Part shown: piece after piece, positions 6,430-14,267 of the stretch
Layout: each line of letters opens with the position of its first letter
How positions within the stretch are numbered: position 1 is the first letter of the stretch
Assembly (NCBI RefSeq): GCF_965656765.1
Contig: NZ_CBFHLV010000055.1
Coordinates: 1-22,144 of the forward strand
Reading direction: 5' to 3'
Origin: Marivita sp965656765
GTDB taxonomy: Bacteria > Pseudomonadota > Alphaproteobacteria > Rhodobacterales > Rhodobacteraceae
DNA: 22,144 nucleotides
Program-made: the position numbers and the translations under genes
Notes under the pieces: generated by a model
What the model was told of the DNA's origin: nothing
The model's database searches: none
The model's input: only the letters and a program-made list of their open reading frames with translations

Positions 6430-7731
6430 ATGCCACAATTTCTGTCCACGCTTGATGCCGATTTCGACACCCGTTTCGCGGCGCTTTTGAGCGCCAAACG
6501 CGAGGACAGCCCGGATGTGGATGACACCGTGGCGGGCATAATTGCGGATGTGCGGGCGCGCGGCGATGCGGCGGTGTTGGACCTGACTGCAAAATTCGAC
6601 CGACTGGAGCTGTCAGCGGCACAGTTACAGGTGTCTGAGGCCGAGATCGATGCCGAAATTGCCAAAGTGCCCGATGCAGAACGGATCGCCTTGGAAACAG
6701 CAGCAGAACGTATCCGTGCTTATCACGCACGCCAATTGCCAAAAGACGAGATGTGGACGGACGAGCAAGGCGCAACTTTGGGCTGGCGCTGGACCCCTGT
6801 CTCGGCAGCCGGTCTCTATGTGCCGGGAGGATTGGCAAGCTATCCATCGTCCGTTTTGATGAACGCGGTGCCTGCCAAAGTGGCCGGGGTTCAGCGTTTG
6901 GCTGTAACGGTGCCAACACCCGATGGCATCATCAATCCGCTGGTTCTGATGGCCTGCCGCATCGCTGGGGTAGACGAAGTGTATCGCATCGGTGGTGCGC
7001 AAGCGATTGCGGCCTTGGCCTATGGCACTGACACCATTTCACCGGTGGACAAGATCACCGGGCCGGGCAACGCCTTCGTCGCAGCGGCCAAGCGGCGGGT
7101 GTTTGGCAAAGTTGGCATCGACATGATCGCAGGGCCTTCGGAAATTCTGGTCATCGCGGATGGAGAGAACGACCCTGATTGGATCGCCCTGGATCTGATG
7201 TCTCAGGCGGAACACGACGAATCCGCGCAATCGTTGCTGATCACCACCGATGCGGCTTTTGGACAGGCCGTGGCCGATGCGGTGGAGAAGCGGCTTGAAA
7301 CACTAGAACGCCGTGCGATTGCGGGGACGAGCTGGCGCGATTTTGGCGCTGTCATCACTGTACGCGATTTGGATGAAGCCGCGACGCTGTGTGACCGCAT
7401 CGCGCCCGAACACTTGGAACTGTGTGTCGATGACCCTGACGCGCTGTCGGCCAGGATTACCCATGCGGGCGCGATTTTTCTTGGCCAGTGGACGCCCGAA
7501 GCGATTGGCGATTACGTTGGAGGCCCGAACCACGTGCTGCCAACTGCACGGTCGGCGCGGTTTTCCTCGGGCCTGTCGGTGTTGGATTTCTTGAAACGCA
7601 CGACGCTTGCCAAGATGTCGCCTGAGGCGTTGCGCGCCATTGGACCGGCAGCGGAAACGCTGGCCAGATCGGAATCGCTTGAAGCACATGGGCTTTCCGT
7701 CACAGCGCGCCTTCGCAAGCTCAACGGCTGA
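6430..7731 (+). CDS. hisD: Histidinol dehydrogenase HisD
   Basis: 433 residues. It catalyses the last two oxidations of histidine biosynthesis (L-histidinol to L-histidine, NAD-dependent, zinc). The start ATG 6430 (MPQFL) is chosen because GGAGG lies five bases upstream (6420-6424) and the N-terminus matches homologues; upstream in-frame codons would run into the GNAT gene. Signatures are IGGAQAIAALAYGT, DKITGPGNAFVAAAKR, GPSEILVIAD, the zinc ligands Gln/His of SQAEHDESAQS, catalytic Glu-His in APEHLEL, Asp in GDYVGGPNHVLPT and the C-terminal His in EAHGLSV. All key residues are present. Other his genes are not nearby. Confidence 0.97.
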   Translation: MPQFLSTLDADFDTRFAALLSAKREDSPDVDDTVAGIIADVRARGDAAVLDLTAKFDRLELSAAQLQVSEAEIDAEIAKVPDAERIALETAAERIRAYHARQLPKDEMWTDEQGATLGWRWTPVSAAGLYVPGGLASYPSSVLMNAVPAKVAGVQRLAVTVPTPDGIINPLVLMACRIAGVDEVYRIGGAQAIAALAYGTDTISPVDKITGPGNAFVAAAKRRVFGKVGIDMIAGPSEILVIADGENDPDWIALDLMSQAEHDESAQSLLITTDAAFGQAVADAVEKRLETLERRAIAGTSWRDFGAVITVRDLDEAATLCDRIAPEHLELCVDDPDALSARITHAGAIFLGQWTPEAIGDYVGGPNHVLPTARSARFSSGLSVLDFLKRTTLAKMSPEALRAIGPAAETLARSESLEAHGLSVTARLRKLNG

Positions 7732-7791
7732 TCTTTCCCGCCGCACCCAGATGGGATAGCGGTTGTGCCAACACATTTGCAGAGGTGCGCG

Positions 7792-9195
7792 ATGATCCCC
7801 GTTCAGGGCTTTAAAGGCCATCAGGTGGCCGTGTTGGGTTTGGGCCGGTCGGGCCTGTCAGCTGCGCGCGCGCTGCGCGCAGGTGGGGCGACCGCGATCT
7901 GCTGGGATGACAATCCCAAGGCCCGCGAAACGGCAGAGGCCGAAGGGTTCGAAACCCGTGATCTGACCCGCGACGGCGCCTTCGATGCGGTTGCCAGCCT
8001 GATCGTCAGCCCGGGCATCCCGCATCTCTATCCAACGCCAAATCCTGTCATCGCTAAGGCATGGGCCGCTGGTGTGCCGGTGGACAACGATATCGGTCTG
8101 TTCTTTCGGTCTCTGGCAACACCAGAATGGGACAATTTCGACACCCTCCCGCGGGTGATCGCGGTCACTGGATCGAACGGCAAATCTACCACTTCGGCGC
8201 TGATCCATCACATTCTGGAAGAGGCCGGCCGTAACAGCCAATTGGCGGGCAATATCGGGCGCGGTGTGTTGGATATCGACCCGCCGGGCGACGGCGATGT
8301 GGTTGTGCTGGAACTGTCCAGCTACCAGACCGATCTGGCGCGTGCGCTGACACCGGATGTGGCTGTCTTCACCAACTTGTCGCCCGATCACCTTGATCGC
8401 CATGCTGGGTTGGGTGGCTACTTTGCTGCGAAACGCAGACTTTTTGCCGAAGGCGGTCCAGATCGCGCGGTGATCGGCGTAGACGAAAACGAAGGCCGCT
8501 ATATCGCAAACCAACTGTCAGAAGGGCCAGGGGATGATCGTGTCATTCAGGTATCATCTGGTCAAAAGCTGACTGGCCCCGGCTGGTTGGTCTATGCGCG
8601 CAAAGGCTTTCTGACCGAATGGCGCAAGGGCAAGCAGGTCGCATCGATTGATCTGCGTGGAATCAAGGGATTGCCGGGTGCGCACAACCATCAGAACGCC
8701 TGTGCCGCTTATGCTGCTGTCCGTGCGCTTGGCGTTGCCCCGCGGCAGGTCGAGGCCGCATTGCGCAGCTTTGGGGGGCTGCCGCATCGCAGTCAGATCA
8801 TCGCGGAACAGGATGGTGTAACTTACGTAAACGACAGTAAAGCGACCAACGTCGATTCCGCGCTCAAGGCGCTGCAGGCGTTCCAAAACATCCGGTGGAT
8901 TTGTGGCGGGTTGCAAAAAGAAGGCGGGCTTGACGATCTGCTGCCGGGGTTCGAGCACGTCAAGAAAGCGTATGTCATAGGCCGCGAGGCGGATGGCTTC
9001 GCGCTGCAATTGACCGGGGTCGAGGCCGAAGCATGTGGCACCATGGAGAAGGCTGTCGCCCGCGCAGCTGCCGAGGCAGAGCCGGGGGATGTTGTTCTAC
9101 TTGCCCCAGCCGCTGCGAGTTTCGACCAATATGACAGCTTTGAAAAACGCGGCGAGGATTTTGTCGCGCGGGTGAACGCACTGTTGCAACCATAA
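7792..9195 (+). CDS. murD: UDP-N-acetylmuramoyl-L-alanine--D-glutamate ligase MurD
   Basis: 467 residues. It adds D-glutamate to UDP-MurNAc-L-Ala using ATP in the cytoplasm. The start ATG 7792 (MIPVQGFKG) is preferred over GTG 7765 because GAGGT lies five bases upstream and MIPV fits homologues as I know them. Domain 1 begins VAVLGLGRSGLSAARAL (UDP-binding Rossmann part). The central ATPase domain has the P-loop VTGSNGKSTTSALI, VLELSSYQTD and NLSPDHLDRH. The third domain has VTYVNDSKATNVDSALKAL and APAAASFDQYDSFEKRG. hisD precedes it by 60 bp instead of mraY, and the next genes converge from the other strand, so ftsW is not in the same transcript. Confidence 0.97.
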   Translation: MIPVQGFKGHQVAVLGLGRSGLSAARALRAGGATAICWDDNPKARETAEAEGFETRDLTRDGAFDAVASLIVSPGIPHLYPTPNPVIAKAWAAGVPVDNDIGLFFRSLATPEWDNFDTLPRVIAVTGSNGKSTTSALIHHILEEAGRNSQLAGNIGRGVLDIDPPGDGDVVVLELSSYQTDLARALTPDVAVFTNLSPDHLDRHAGLGGYFAAKRRLFAEGGPDRAVIGVDENEGRYIANQLSEGPGDDRVIQVSSGQKLTGPGWLVYARKGFLTEWRKGKQVASIDLRGIKGLPGAHNHQNACAAYAAVRALGVAPRQVEAALRSFGGLPHRSQIIAEQDGVTYVNDSKATNVDSALKALQAFQNIRWICGGLQKEGGLDDLLPGFEHVKKAYVIGREADGFALQLTGVEAEACGTMEKAVARAAAEAEPGDVVLLAPAAASFDQYDSFEKRGEDFVARVNALLQP

Positions 9196-9211
9196 GAACA
9201 ACGCCTGTGCT

Positions 9212-9871
9212 CTAAGCGATGTCTCGTCGTCTGATTTCTCGCAGCAAGCCTGCCTTTACTGCTTCGGGGTGGATCACCCCAAGCTGTGCCGGAACATGGG
9301 CAAGGTCCAGCACGACGGCAATGGCAAAGCGGTGCATGCCTCCGCCGCTACGCAAAGGGCGCCCATCTCGGGCGATATGTACAAAAATACCACCATGTTC
9401 GCGGCGCGTTTCGTTCACGCTGCCATGCGGGCGGAGTGTTCCGGTGTGCTGCGCCTCTTCAAATATACGATCAAGCCGGTCGTATCTGGCGACCAAGTCT
9501 TCGCGCGTGCGGCATGAATCGATTTGACCTTTTTCCGCGATTTGCTGGAGCATATACTCAAAAAGCTCTGTTTGTTCCCACGGAACGCCATTTATGAAAT
9601 GGTCCCGAATACTATCAAGCTTGAGATGCTCGCGGAACGTCAGTCGCGACTTGTCCCATTCCCCAGGCGCTATCAGTCCGGAATGACGTCGTCGAAAATT
9701 TGGTGCGTTGTTTTCTGGATCTGGCTTGTACCAATCAGTTACATCGCGCGCGCGGATCCAGATCAGCTCATCACTTTGTGGCGCATCATGTCCAGAGCGC
9801 AGACGATTGGAGACATCGCGGAGCGCTTTGACATGAACACCCGCGCGGATCGCATCACGTACCCCGGTCAT
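9212..9871 (-). CDS. Unrecognised family with ParB-like G-x-HR motif, paralogue 2
   Basis: 219 residues, from ATG at 9871 (minus strand) overlapping the stop of the preceding paralogue in ATGA (9868-9871). It stops (TAG) 16 bp from the end of murD, converging on it. It aligns without large gaps with the upstream gene: NFRRRHSGLIAPGEWDK (residues ~58-74), HFINGVPWEQTELFEYM (~91-107), a shared IDSCRTREDLVARYDRLD (~117-134) and a C-terminal GGIFVHIARDGRPL...GGMHRFAIAVVLDLAHVPAQLGVIHPEA (~160-204). The last block resembles the ParB/sulfiredoxin-like strand-G-x-HR-helix-IP pattern, a nucleotide-binding fold. No signal peptide or membrane segment. I recall related GDWD...G-x-HR proteins of unknown function in other microbes. 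The molecular function is unknown. Confidence 0.8.
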   Translation of the reverse strand: MTGVRDAIRAGVHVKALRDVSNRLRSGHDAPQSDELIWIRARDVTDWYKPDPENNAPNFRRRHSGLIAPGEWDKSRLTFREHLKLDSIRDHFINGVPWEQTELFEYMLQQIAEKGQIDSCRTREDLVARYDRLDRIFEEAQHTGTLRPHGSVNETRREHGGIFVHIARDGRPLRSGGGMHRFAIAVVLDLAHVPAQLGVIHPEAVKAGLLREIRRRDIA

Positions 9872-10527
9872 GCGGCACCTCTGCGATATTGGCCAAGGAT
9901 ACCGTTGCTTAAAGCTTCGGGATGCACGACACCCAATTGGGCCGGAATTCGTGTCAGACCCAAGGCGCGGGCAATGCCGACCCGGTGATTGCCAATTGCG
10001 CCAAAGATCGGATCGCCGTTGCGATCGATATGGACATATATGCCATTGGGCAGGCGAGGCGTTCCGAATTGCAGAACGGTTTCGTCGCGAAATCCATTGT
10101 CGCGAATGTCGGAATAAAGTGCGTCGATCTTTTGGTATCTCGCGATAATGTCGTCCATTGTCCGGCAACTGTCGAAGGTGCCTCGCGCGGCAATCATGTC
10201 TTGCATGTGGTCAAAGATACCTGTTTTCGCCCAAGCCACGCCGTCCCTGAAATGCGCGAGGCATGCAGCAATTTTCCAAGATTTATCAGTGGGTTCTGTC
10301 TTTTTATCCCAGTCGCCATCGAGCACCAACCCGGAATGGCGCCGCTTGAAATCTGGGGTCAGCTCAGGGTTTCGGATGTATATCCGGTCAAGCTGTTGTG
10401 GGTTGATCCAAATGCGCTCCTTGGCACGCGGCGCGAAACGTCCACGGGCGATCCAATTGGCCGTGTCACGCAAGGGGCCACGCAAGATCGCAAGCGGGGA
10501 TTTGGTATGGGATAGGGCGCGCGGCAT
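9868..10527 (-). CDS. Unrecognised family with ParB-like G-x-HR motif, paralogue 1
   Basis: 219 residues from ATG 10527 (minus strand), exactly the length of its downstream paralogue; a TTG at 10536 is an alternative start and neither has a strong Shine-Dalgarno sequence. Conserved blocks are DFKRRHSGLVLDGDWDKK (~59-76), HFRDGVAWAKTGIFDHM (~92-108), FDSCRTMDDIIARYQKID (~118-135) and IYVHIDRNGDPIFGAIGNHRVGIARALGLTRIPAQLGVVHPEA (~163-205). The G-N-HR step followed by a helix and IPAQ is like the ParB N-terminal/sulfiredoxin fold. Its stop overlaps the next gene's start by four bases, so the two are translationally coupled. The flavoprotein gene lies 30 bp upstream on the same strand. Function unknown; the tandem arrangement suggests the products act together, possibly as a heterodimer (inference). 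Confidence 0.82.
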   Translation of the reverse strand: MPRALSHTKSPLAILRGPLRDTANWIARGRFAPRAKERIWINPQQLDRIYIRNPELTPDFKRRHSGLVLDGDWDKKTEPTDKSWKIAACLAHFRDGVAWAKTGIFDHMQDMIAARGTFDSCRTMDDIIARYQKIDALYSDIRDNGFRDETVLQFGTPRLPNGIYVHIDRNGDPIFGAIGNHRVGIARALGLTRIPAQLGVVHPEALSNGILGQYRRGAA

Positions 10528-10557
10528 TCCGCACAATTGTAACAGTTTGATGAAAGA

Positions 10558-11739
10558 TCAAGCGCGTTCGCGGATTGCGCGGCCTGCAGCGACACCCGAA
10601 CTCCAGGCCCATTGGAAATTGTAACCGCCCAGCCAACCGGTGACATCCACCGCTTCGCCGATCATAAAAAGCCCCGGCACCTCTCGGGACATCATCGTTT
10701 TGCTGTCGATCCGATCAGTAGAAATGCCGCCCAAAGTCACCTCGGCCGTGCGGTAACCTTCGCTCCCCGTTGGGGTCAGTCTCCAATGGCGCAGGCGGTC
10801 TGAGATTTCGTCAATGCGTTTGTCCGACAGGTCACCGACATTGCCGGAAAGCGGCAGGTCACCGGACAAGTGGGTGACAAGCCGTTCTGGCAAAACCTCG
10901 GCCAGTGCGGTGGTCACGTTGCGTTTGCCTTGTGTTTGGCGCGCCGTTTTCAACGTGCTTGCAATGTCTTGGTGGGGCAGCAGGTTCACGGTGATTGCAT
11001 CACCTTCGGCCCAGTAGCTCGAAATTTGCAAAACCGCAGGCCCGCTCAGACCGCGATGGGTGAAGAGCAAAGCTTCTTCGAACACCGTGCCGTTGGCTTC
11101 TGCCATCACGTCAGTTGCGACGCCAGAGATTGGCGCAAACCGTTGGTCGGAAAACGTCAGCGGCACTAGGGCAGGGCGGGTGTCAGTGATCTGATGCCCG
11201 AACTGTCGCGCGATGTCATAAGCAAAACCTGTTGCGCCCATCTTGGGGATCGATTTGCCGCCGGTCGCCAAGATCAGATTGCGCGCAGTCACGCTGTGTC
11301 GTTTGCCGTCGCGTTCAAGCATGGCGGTAAAGCGGGTGCCGTCATGGCTCAGATCGACAACCGACGTCCCCAACCAAAGTTGTGCGCCGGCCGACAACAG
11401 CTCGGATCGGAGCATCTCGACGATTTGAGTTGCTTTGTCATCGCAGAATAGCTGGCCCAAGGTCTTTTCATGCCACGCGATCTTGTGGCGATCCACGAGT
11501 TCAATGAAATCCCATTGGGTGTACCGGCTGAGCGCGGATTTGTGGAAATGCGGGTTCGCGCCAAGAAGCCGTGCTGGTTCGGTGTGCATGTTTGTAAAGT
11601 TGCAGCGCCCGCCACCCGAGATGCGAATTTTCTCACCGGGGGACTTGGCGTGATCAATGATCAGCGTCGAGGGCCCGGCCTGTGCCGCACACATCATGCC
11701 GGCGGCTCCGGCCCCTAGGATCAACGTGTCTACCTGCAT
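10558..11739 (-). CDS. BaiN/HI0933 (YhiN) family NAD(P)/FAD-dependent oxidoreductase
   Basis: 393 residues on the minus strand. The start ATG 11739 (MQVDTLILGAGAAGMMCA) puts the FAD dinucleotide-binding glycines at the very N-terminus, as usual; upstream in-frame sequence is unlike the family. Hallmarks are GEKIRISGGGRCNFTN, LATGGKSIPKMGATGFAYDI, FTHRGLSGPAVLQISSYW and the C-terminal FAD contact GEAVDVTGWLGGYNFQWAWSSG. The family consists of soluble flavoproteins; some members reduce bile-acid intermediates in gut bacteria, but most have no known substrate. It is divergent from ftsW with a 142-bp shared upstream region and probably co-transcribed with the two downstream paralogues. Confidence 0.92.
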   Translation of the reverse strand: MQVDTLILGAGAAGMMCAAQAGPSTLIIDHAKSPGEKIRISGGGRCNFTNMHTEPARLLGANPHFHKSALSRYTQWDFIELVDRHKIAWHEKTLGQLFCDDKATQIVEMLRSELLSAGAQLWLGTSVVDLSHDGTRFTAMLERDGKRHSVTARNLILATGGKSIPKMGATGFAYDIARQFGHQITDTRPALVPLTFSDQRFAPISGVATDVMAEANGTVFEEALLFTHRGLSGPAVLQISSYWAEGDAITVNLLPHQDIASTLKTARQTQGKRNVTTALAEVLPERLVTHLSGDLPLSGNVGDLSDKRIDEISDRLRHWRLTPTGSEGYRTAEVTLGGISTDRIDSKTMMSREVPGLFMIGEAVDVTGWLGGYNFQWAWSSGVAAGRAIRERA

Positions 11740-11784
11740 GGCGCGCACCCACCATGGATCGGCATCAGGCGCAAGAGTATACCG

Positions 11785-11815
11785 GCGAATCATTCTTCTG
11801 GATCGCGCGAATCAT
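11785..11815. promoter_or_regulatory. Paired 9-bp direct repeat in the flavoprotein/ftsW divergent region
   Basis: GCGAATCAT occurs at 11785-11793 and again at 11807-11815. The starts are 22 bp apart, two helical turns, in the region serving two divergent genes. Each copy contains GAATC, a GANTC site of the alphaproteobacterial CcrM methylase. A regulatory role is inference. Confidence 0.3.
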
Positions 11816-11881
11816 ATCGGTTAAGATGCGACCAGAGACCCGGGGAACACGGGCGATTGAGGCAGAAATAGCGGTGAAACC

Positions 11882-13048
11882 ATGACAGAGATGGTCTATG
11901 GCGCGGTCCCCACCCGCGCGAGCGAACCTGTGTTGCCAAAATGGTGGCGTACGATCGACAAGTGGTCGTTGTCTTGCATCCTGATCCTGTTCGGCATCGG
12001 CATCCTGCTGGGGCTGGCTGCGTCACCGCCCTTGGCCGAGCGCAACGGGTTTGCGCCATTCCATTACGTGCAGCGGCAATCCGTGTTCGGGGCGCTGGCG
12101 CTGGGCGTGATGATTTTTGTGTCGATGCTTGGCCCCATTGTCGTGCGACGATTGGCAGTCCTTGGGTTTATCGCAGCCTTTATCGCACTGGCAATGCTGC
12201 CCTTTTTCGGTACTGACTTTGGCAAAGGCGCGGTGCGCTGGTACTCTTTGGGCTTTGCGTCGGTTCAACCGTCCGAGTTTCTTAAACCCACTTTCGTGAT
12301 TGTGGCGGCATGGCTTTTGGCTGCCAGTCAGGATCTGGGTGGCCCGCCGGGCAAGACATTGTCTTTTGCACTGACGGTGAGCATTGTTCTGATGTTGGCA
12401 TTACAGCCCGATTTTGGACAAGCTTGTCTGGTGCTGTTCGGCTGGGGGGTGATGTATTTCGTCGCCGGTGCGCCAATGCTTTTGCTGATGATCATGGCCG
12501 GGTTGGTCGTGTTTGCAGGCACCATTGCCTATAGCAATTCCGAACATTTCGCGCGTCGCATCGACGGCTTTCTGAGCCCTGAGGTCGATCCGACAACGCA
12601 GCTTGGCTATGCCACCAACGCCATCCGAGAAGGTGGGTTTCTGGGTGTTGGTGTGGGTGAAGGCCAAGTGAAATGGTCGCTGCCGGATGCGCATACCGAC
12701 TTCATCATTGCTGTCGCAGCCGAGGAATATGGTCTCGTGCTCGTCCTCATCATCATCGCGCTTTATGCCACCATCGTGGTGCGGTCGCTGTTGCGGCTGA
12801 TGCGCGAACGTGATCCGTTTATTCGCCTTGCGGGCACAGGGCTTGCTTGCATGTTCGGCGTACAGGCGATGATCAACATGGGCGTTGCCGTTCGTCTGTT
12901 GCCAGCCAAGGGCATGACATTGCCGTTCGTCAGCTACGGTGGGTCGTCGCTGATCGCTGGTGGCATCGCCGTAGGCATGCTTCTGGCCTTCACCCGGAGC
13001 CGTCCACAGGGCGAAATCGGCGATATCTTGCGGGGACGGTTGCGCTAG
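11882..13048 (+). CDS. ftsW: SEDS peptidoglycan polymerase FtsW
   Basis: 388 residues, an integral inner-membrane protein with about ten hydrophobic segments starting near residue 30 (LSCILILFGIGILLGLA). FtsW polymerises lipid II at the division septum together with its cognate class B PBP. SEDS signatures seen are GAVRWYSLGFASVQPSEFLKP, LQPDFGQACLV, PDAHTDFIIAVAAEEYG (contains the conserved catalytic-loop Asp) and LPFVSYGGSSLIAGG near the C-terminus. RodA is the alternative, but the position before murG and murC argues for FtsW. ATG 11882 is used; ATG 11891 is nine bases downstream. The upstream ribosome binding site is weak (GGTGA at 11873). The start of this transcript must lie in the divergent region, because murD is cut off by the antisense block. 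Confidence 0.95.
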   Translation: MTEMVYGAVPTRASEPVLPKWWRTIDKWSLSCILILFGIGILLGLAASPPLAERNGFAPFHYVQRQSVFGALALGVMIFVSMLGPIVVRRLAVLGFIAAFIALAMLPFFGTDFGKGAVRWYSLGFASVQPSEFLKPTFVIVAAWLLAASQDLGGPPGKTLSFALTVSIVLMLALQPDFGQACLVLFGWGVMYFVAGAPMLLLMIMAGLVVFAGTIAYSNSEHFARRIDGFLSPEVDPTTQLGYATNAIREGGFLGVGVGEGQVKWSLPDAHTDFIIAVAAEEYGLVLVLIIIALYATIVVRSLLRLMRERDPFIRLAGTGLACMFGVQAMINMGVAVRLLPAKGMTLPFVSYGGSSLIAGGIAVGMLLAFTRSRPQGEIGDILRGRLR

Positions 13049-13077
13049 TGCCATCATCTGGGGTCATTCGGCCTAGG

Positions 13078-13091
13078 GTTTGTTGACAAAC
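13078..13091. promoter_or_regulatory. Short perfect inverted repeat before murG, overlapping a TTGACA
   Basis: GTTTGT-TG-ACAAAC lies in the 100-bp ftsW-murG gap. It contains TTGACA (13083-13088), a perfect -35 hexamer, but no good -10 box follows at 17 bp. It could be an operator/promoter or chance. Confidence 0.2.
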
Positions 13092-13148
13092 GGCGCTCGT
13101 ACAGGTCTCTGTCGGGCTGTCCTTGGGTGGGCCTTGGACGGGGGAACC

Positions 13149-14267
13149 ATGAGCAAACCGTATCTTATCATCGCAGCCGGGGGCACCGGTGGTCATATGT
13201 TTCCGGCGCAGGCGCTCGCCGAGGTCATGTTGCGCCGTGGCTGGCGGGTAAAACTGTCCACCGATGCGCGCGGTGCGCGCTACACCGGCGGTTTTCCACA
13301 TTCAACTGAGATCGAACAGGTCGCCAGCGCCACCTTTGCGCGCGGCGGTGTCTTGGCCAAGGCTTTGGTTCCGTTCCGCGTTGTCGGTGGTGTGTTGTCG
13401 ATGTCCTGGCGAATGCTGCGCGACCGGCCTGACGTCGTGGTCGGCTTTGGTGGCTATCCGTCGATTCCCGCATTGGGTGCGGCTTGGTTGCTGCGGCGGC
13501 CCAGGATGATCCATGAACAAAACGGTGTGCTGGGCCGGGTGAATGCGCTGTTTGCAAAACGTGTGCAGCGGGTCGCTTGTGGCACATGGCCGACCACATT
13601 GCCTGATGGCGTCGAAGGATCGCATGTTGGCAATCCGGTGCGTTTGTCCGTCAAGGATCGGGCTGGAGCGTCATATATCCCACCGGGCGATTACCCGATG
13701 TCGATCCTTGTGATCGGCGGCAGCCAAGGCGCACGCATCCTGTCGGACGTGGTGCCGCCCGCGATTGCGTCCTTGCCTCTAGAGACATTGCAACACCTGC
13801 GGGTCAGCCATCAGGCACGTGACGAAGATGGCGACCGCGTGGCCACCTACTATGCCGAACACGGGGTCGATGCGGAGGTGCAACCGTTCTTTAACGATCT
13901 GCCCAAGCGTATGACTGAAGCTCAGCTTGTGATCTCACGCTCTGGCGCGTCGAGCGTGGCTGATATCTCGGTGATTGGACGCCCGTCGATCCTGATCCCC
14001 TTTGCCGCTGCCACAGCTGATCACCAAACCGCCAATGCGCGCGGTTTGGTCGACGCGGGTGCTGCGATCCGCATTCCTGAAAGCATGCTGAACGTCGAGA
14101 GCCTTGCAGATCAGCTCACCACGATTTTGCAAAACCCAGACGCGGCTTTGCAAATGTCGCAAGCCGCGCTCGGACAAGCAAAACCTGACGCAGCGCAAGA
14201 TCTTGCCGCGCTGGTCGAGTCGCTGGCCGGCCACAATCCACAGACCCTGGAAGGACAGACCGAATGA
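13149..14267 (+). CDS. murG: Lipid II synthase MurG (GlcNAc transferase)
   Basis: 372 residues. It transfers GlcNAc from UDP-GlcNAc to lipid I at the cytoplasmic face of the membrane, making lipid II. The start ATG 13149 (MSKPYLIIAAGGTGGHMFPA) directly precedes the first glycine loop and has a G-rich ribosome binding stretch (13140-13144) before it; the longer open frame to 13080 is not family-like. Signatures are GGTGGHMFPAQAL, IHEQNGVLGRVN, VIGGSQGARILSD, and the UDP-GlcNAc-binding C-terminal domain ISRSGASSVADISVIGRPS...ADHQTANARGLVDAGAA. The stop overlaps murC in ATGA. Confidence 0.97.
   Translation: MSKPYLIIAAGGTGGHMFPAQALAEVMLRRGWRVKLSTDARGARYTGGFPHSTEIEQVASATFARGGVLAKALVPFRVVGGVLSMSWRMLRDRPDVVVGFGGYPSIPALGAAWLLRRPRMIHEQNGVLGRVNALFAKRVQRVACGTWPTTLPDGVEGSHVGNPVRLSVKDRAGASYIPPGDYPMSILVIGGSQGARILSDVVPPAIASLPLETLQHLRVSHQARDEDGDRVATYYAEHGVDAEVQPFFNDLPKRMTEAQLVISRSGASSVADISVIGRPSILIPFAAATADHQTANARGLVDAGAAIRIPESMLNVESLADQLTTILQNPDAALQMSQAALGQAKPDAAQDLAALVESLAGHNPQTLEGQTE

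Noticed and set aside
9196..9211. Bidirectional terminator between murD and the convergent paralogue
   Set aside because: The 16-bp gap contains no inverted repeat or T-run.
9524..10624. Plus-strand open frames (9524-9988, 9922-10515, 10148-10624) opposite the G-x-HR paralogues
   Set aside because: They lack ribosome binding sites and recognisable domains, and the minus-strand frames show clear paralogous conservation and start/stop overlap.
12401..13057. 218-codon minus-strand frame opposite ftsW
   Set aside because: Antisense shadow; histidine/glutamine-rich product without domain resemblance, while ftsW is unambiguous.
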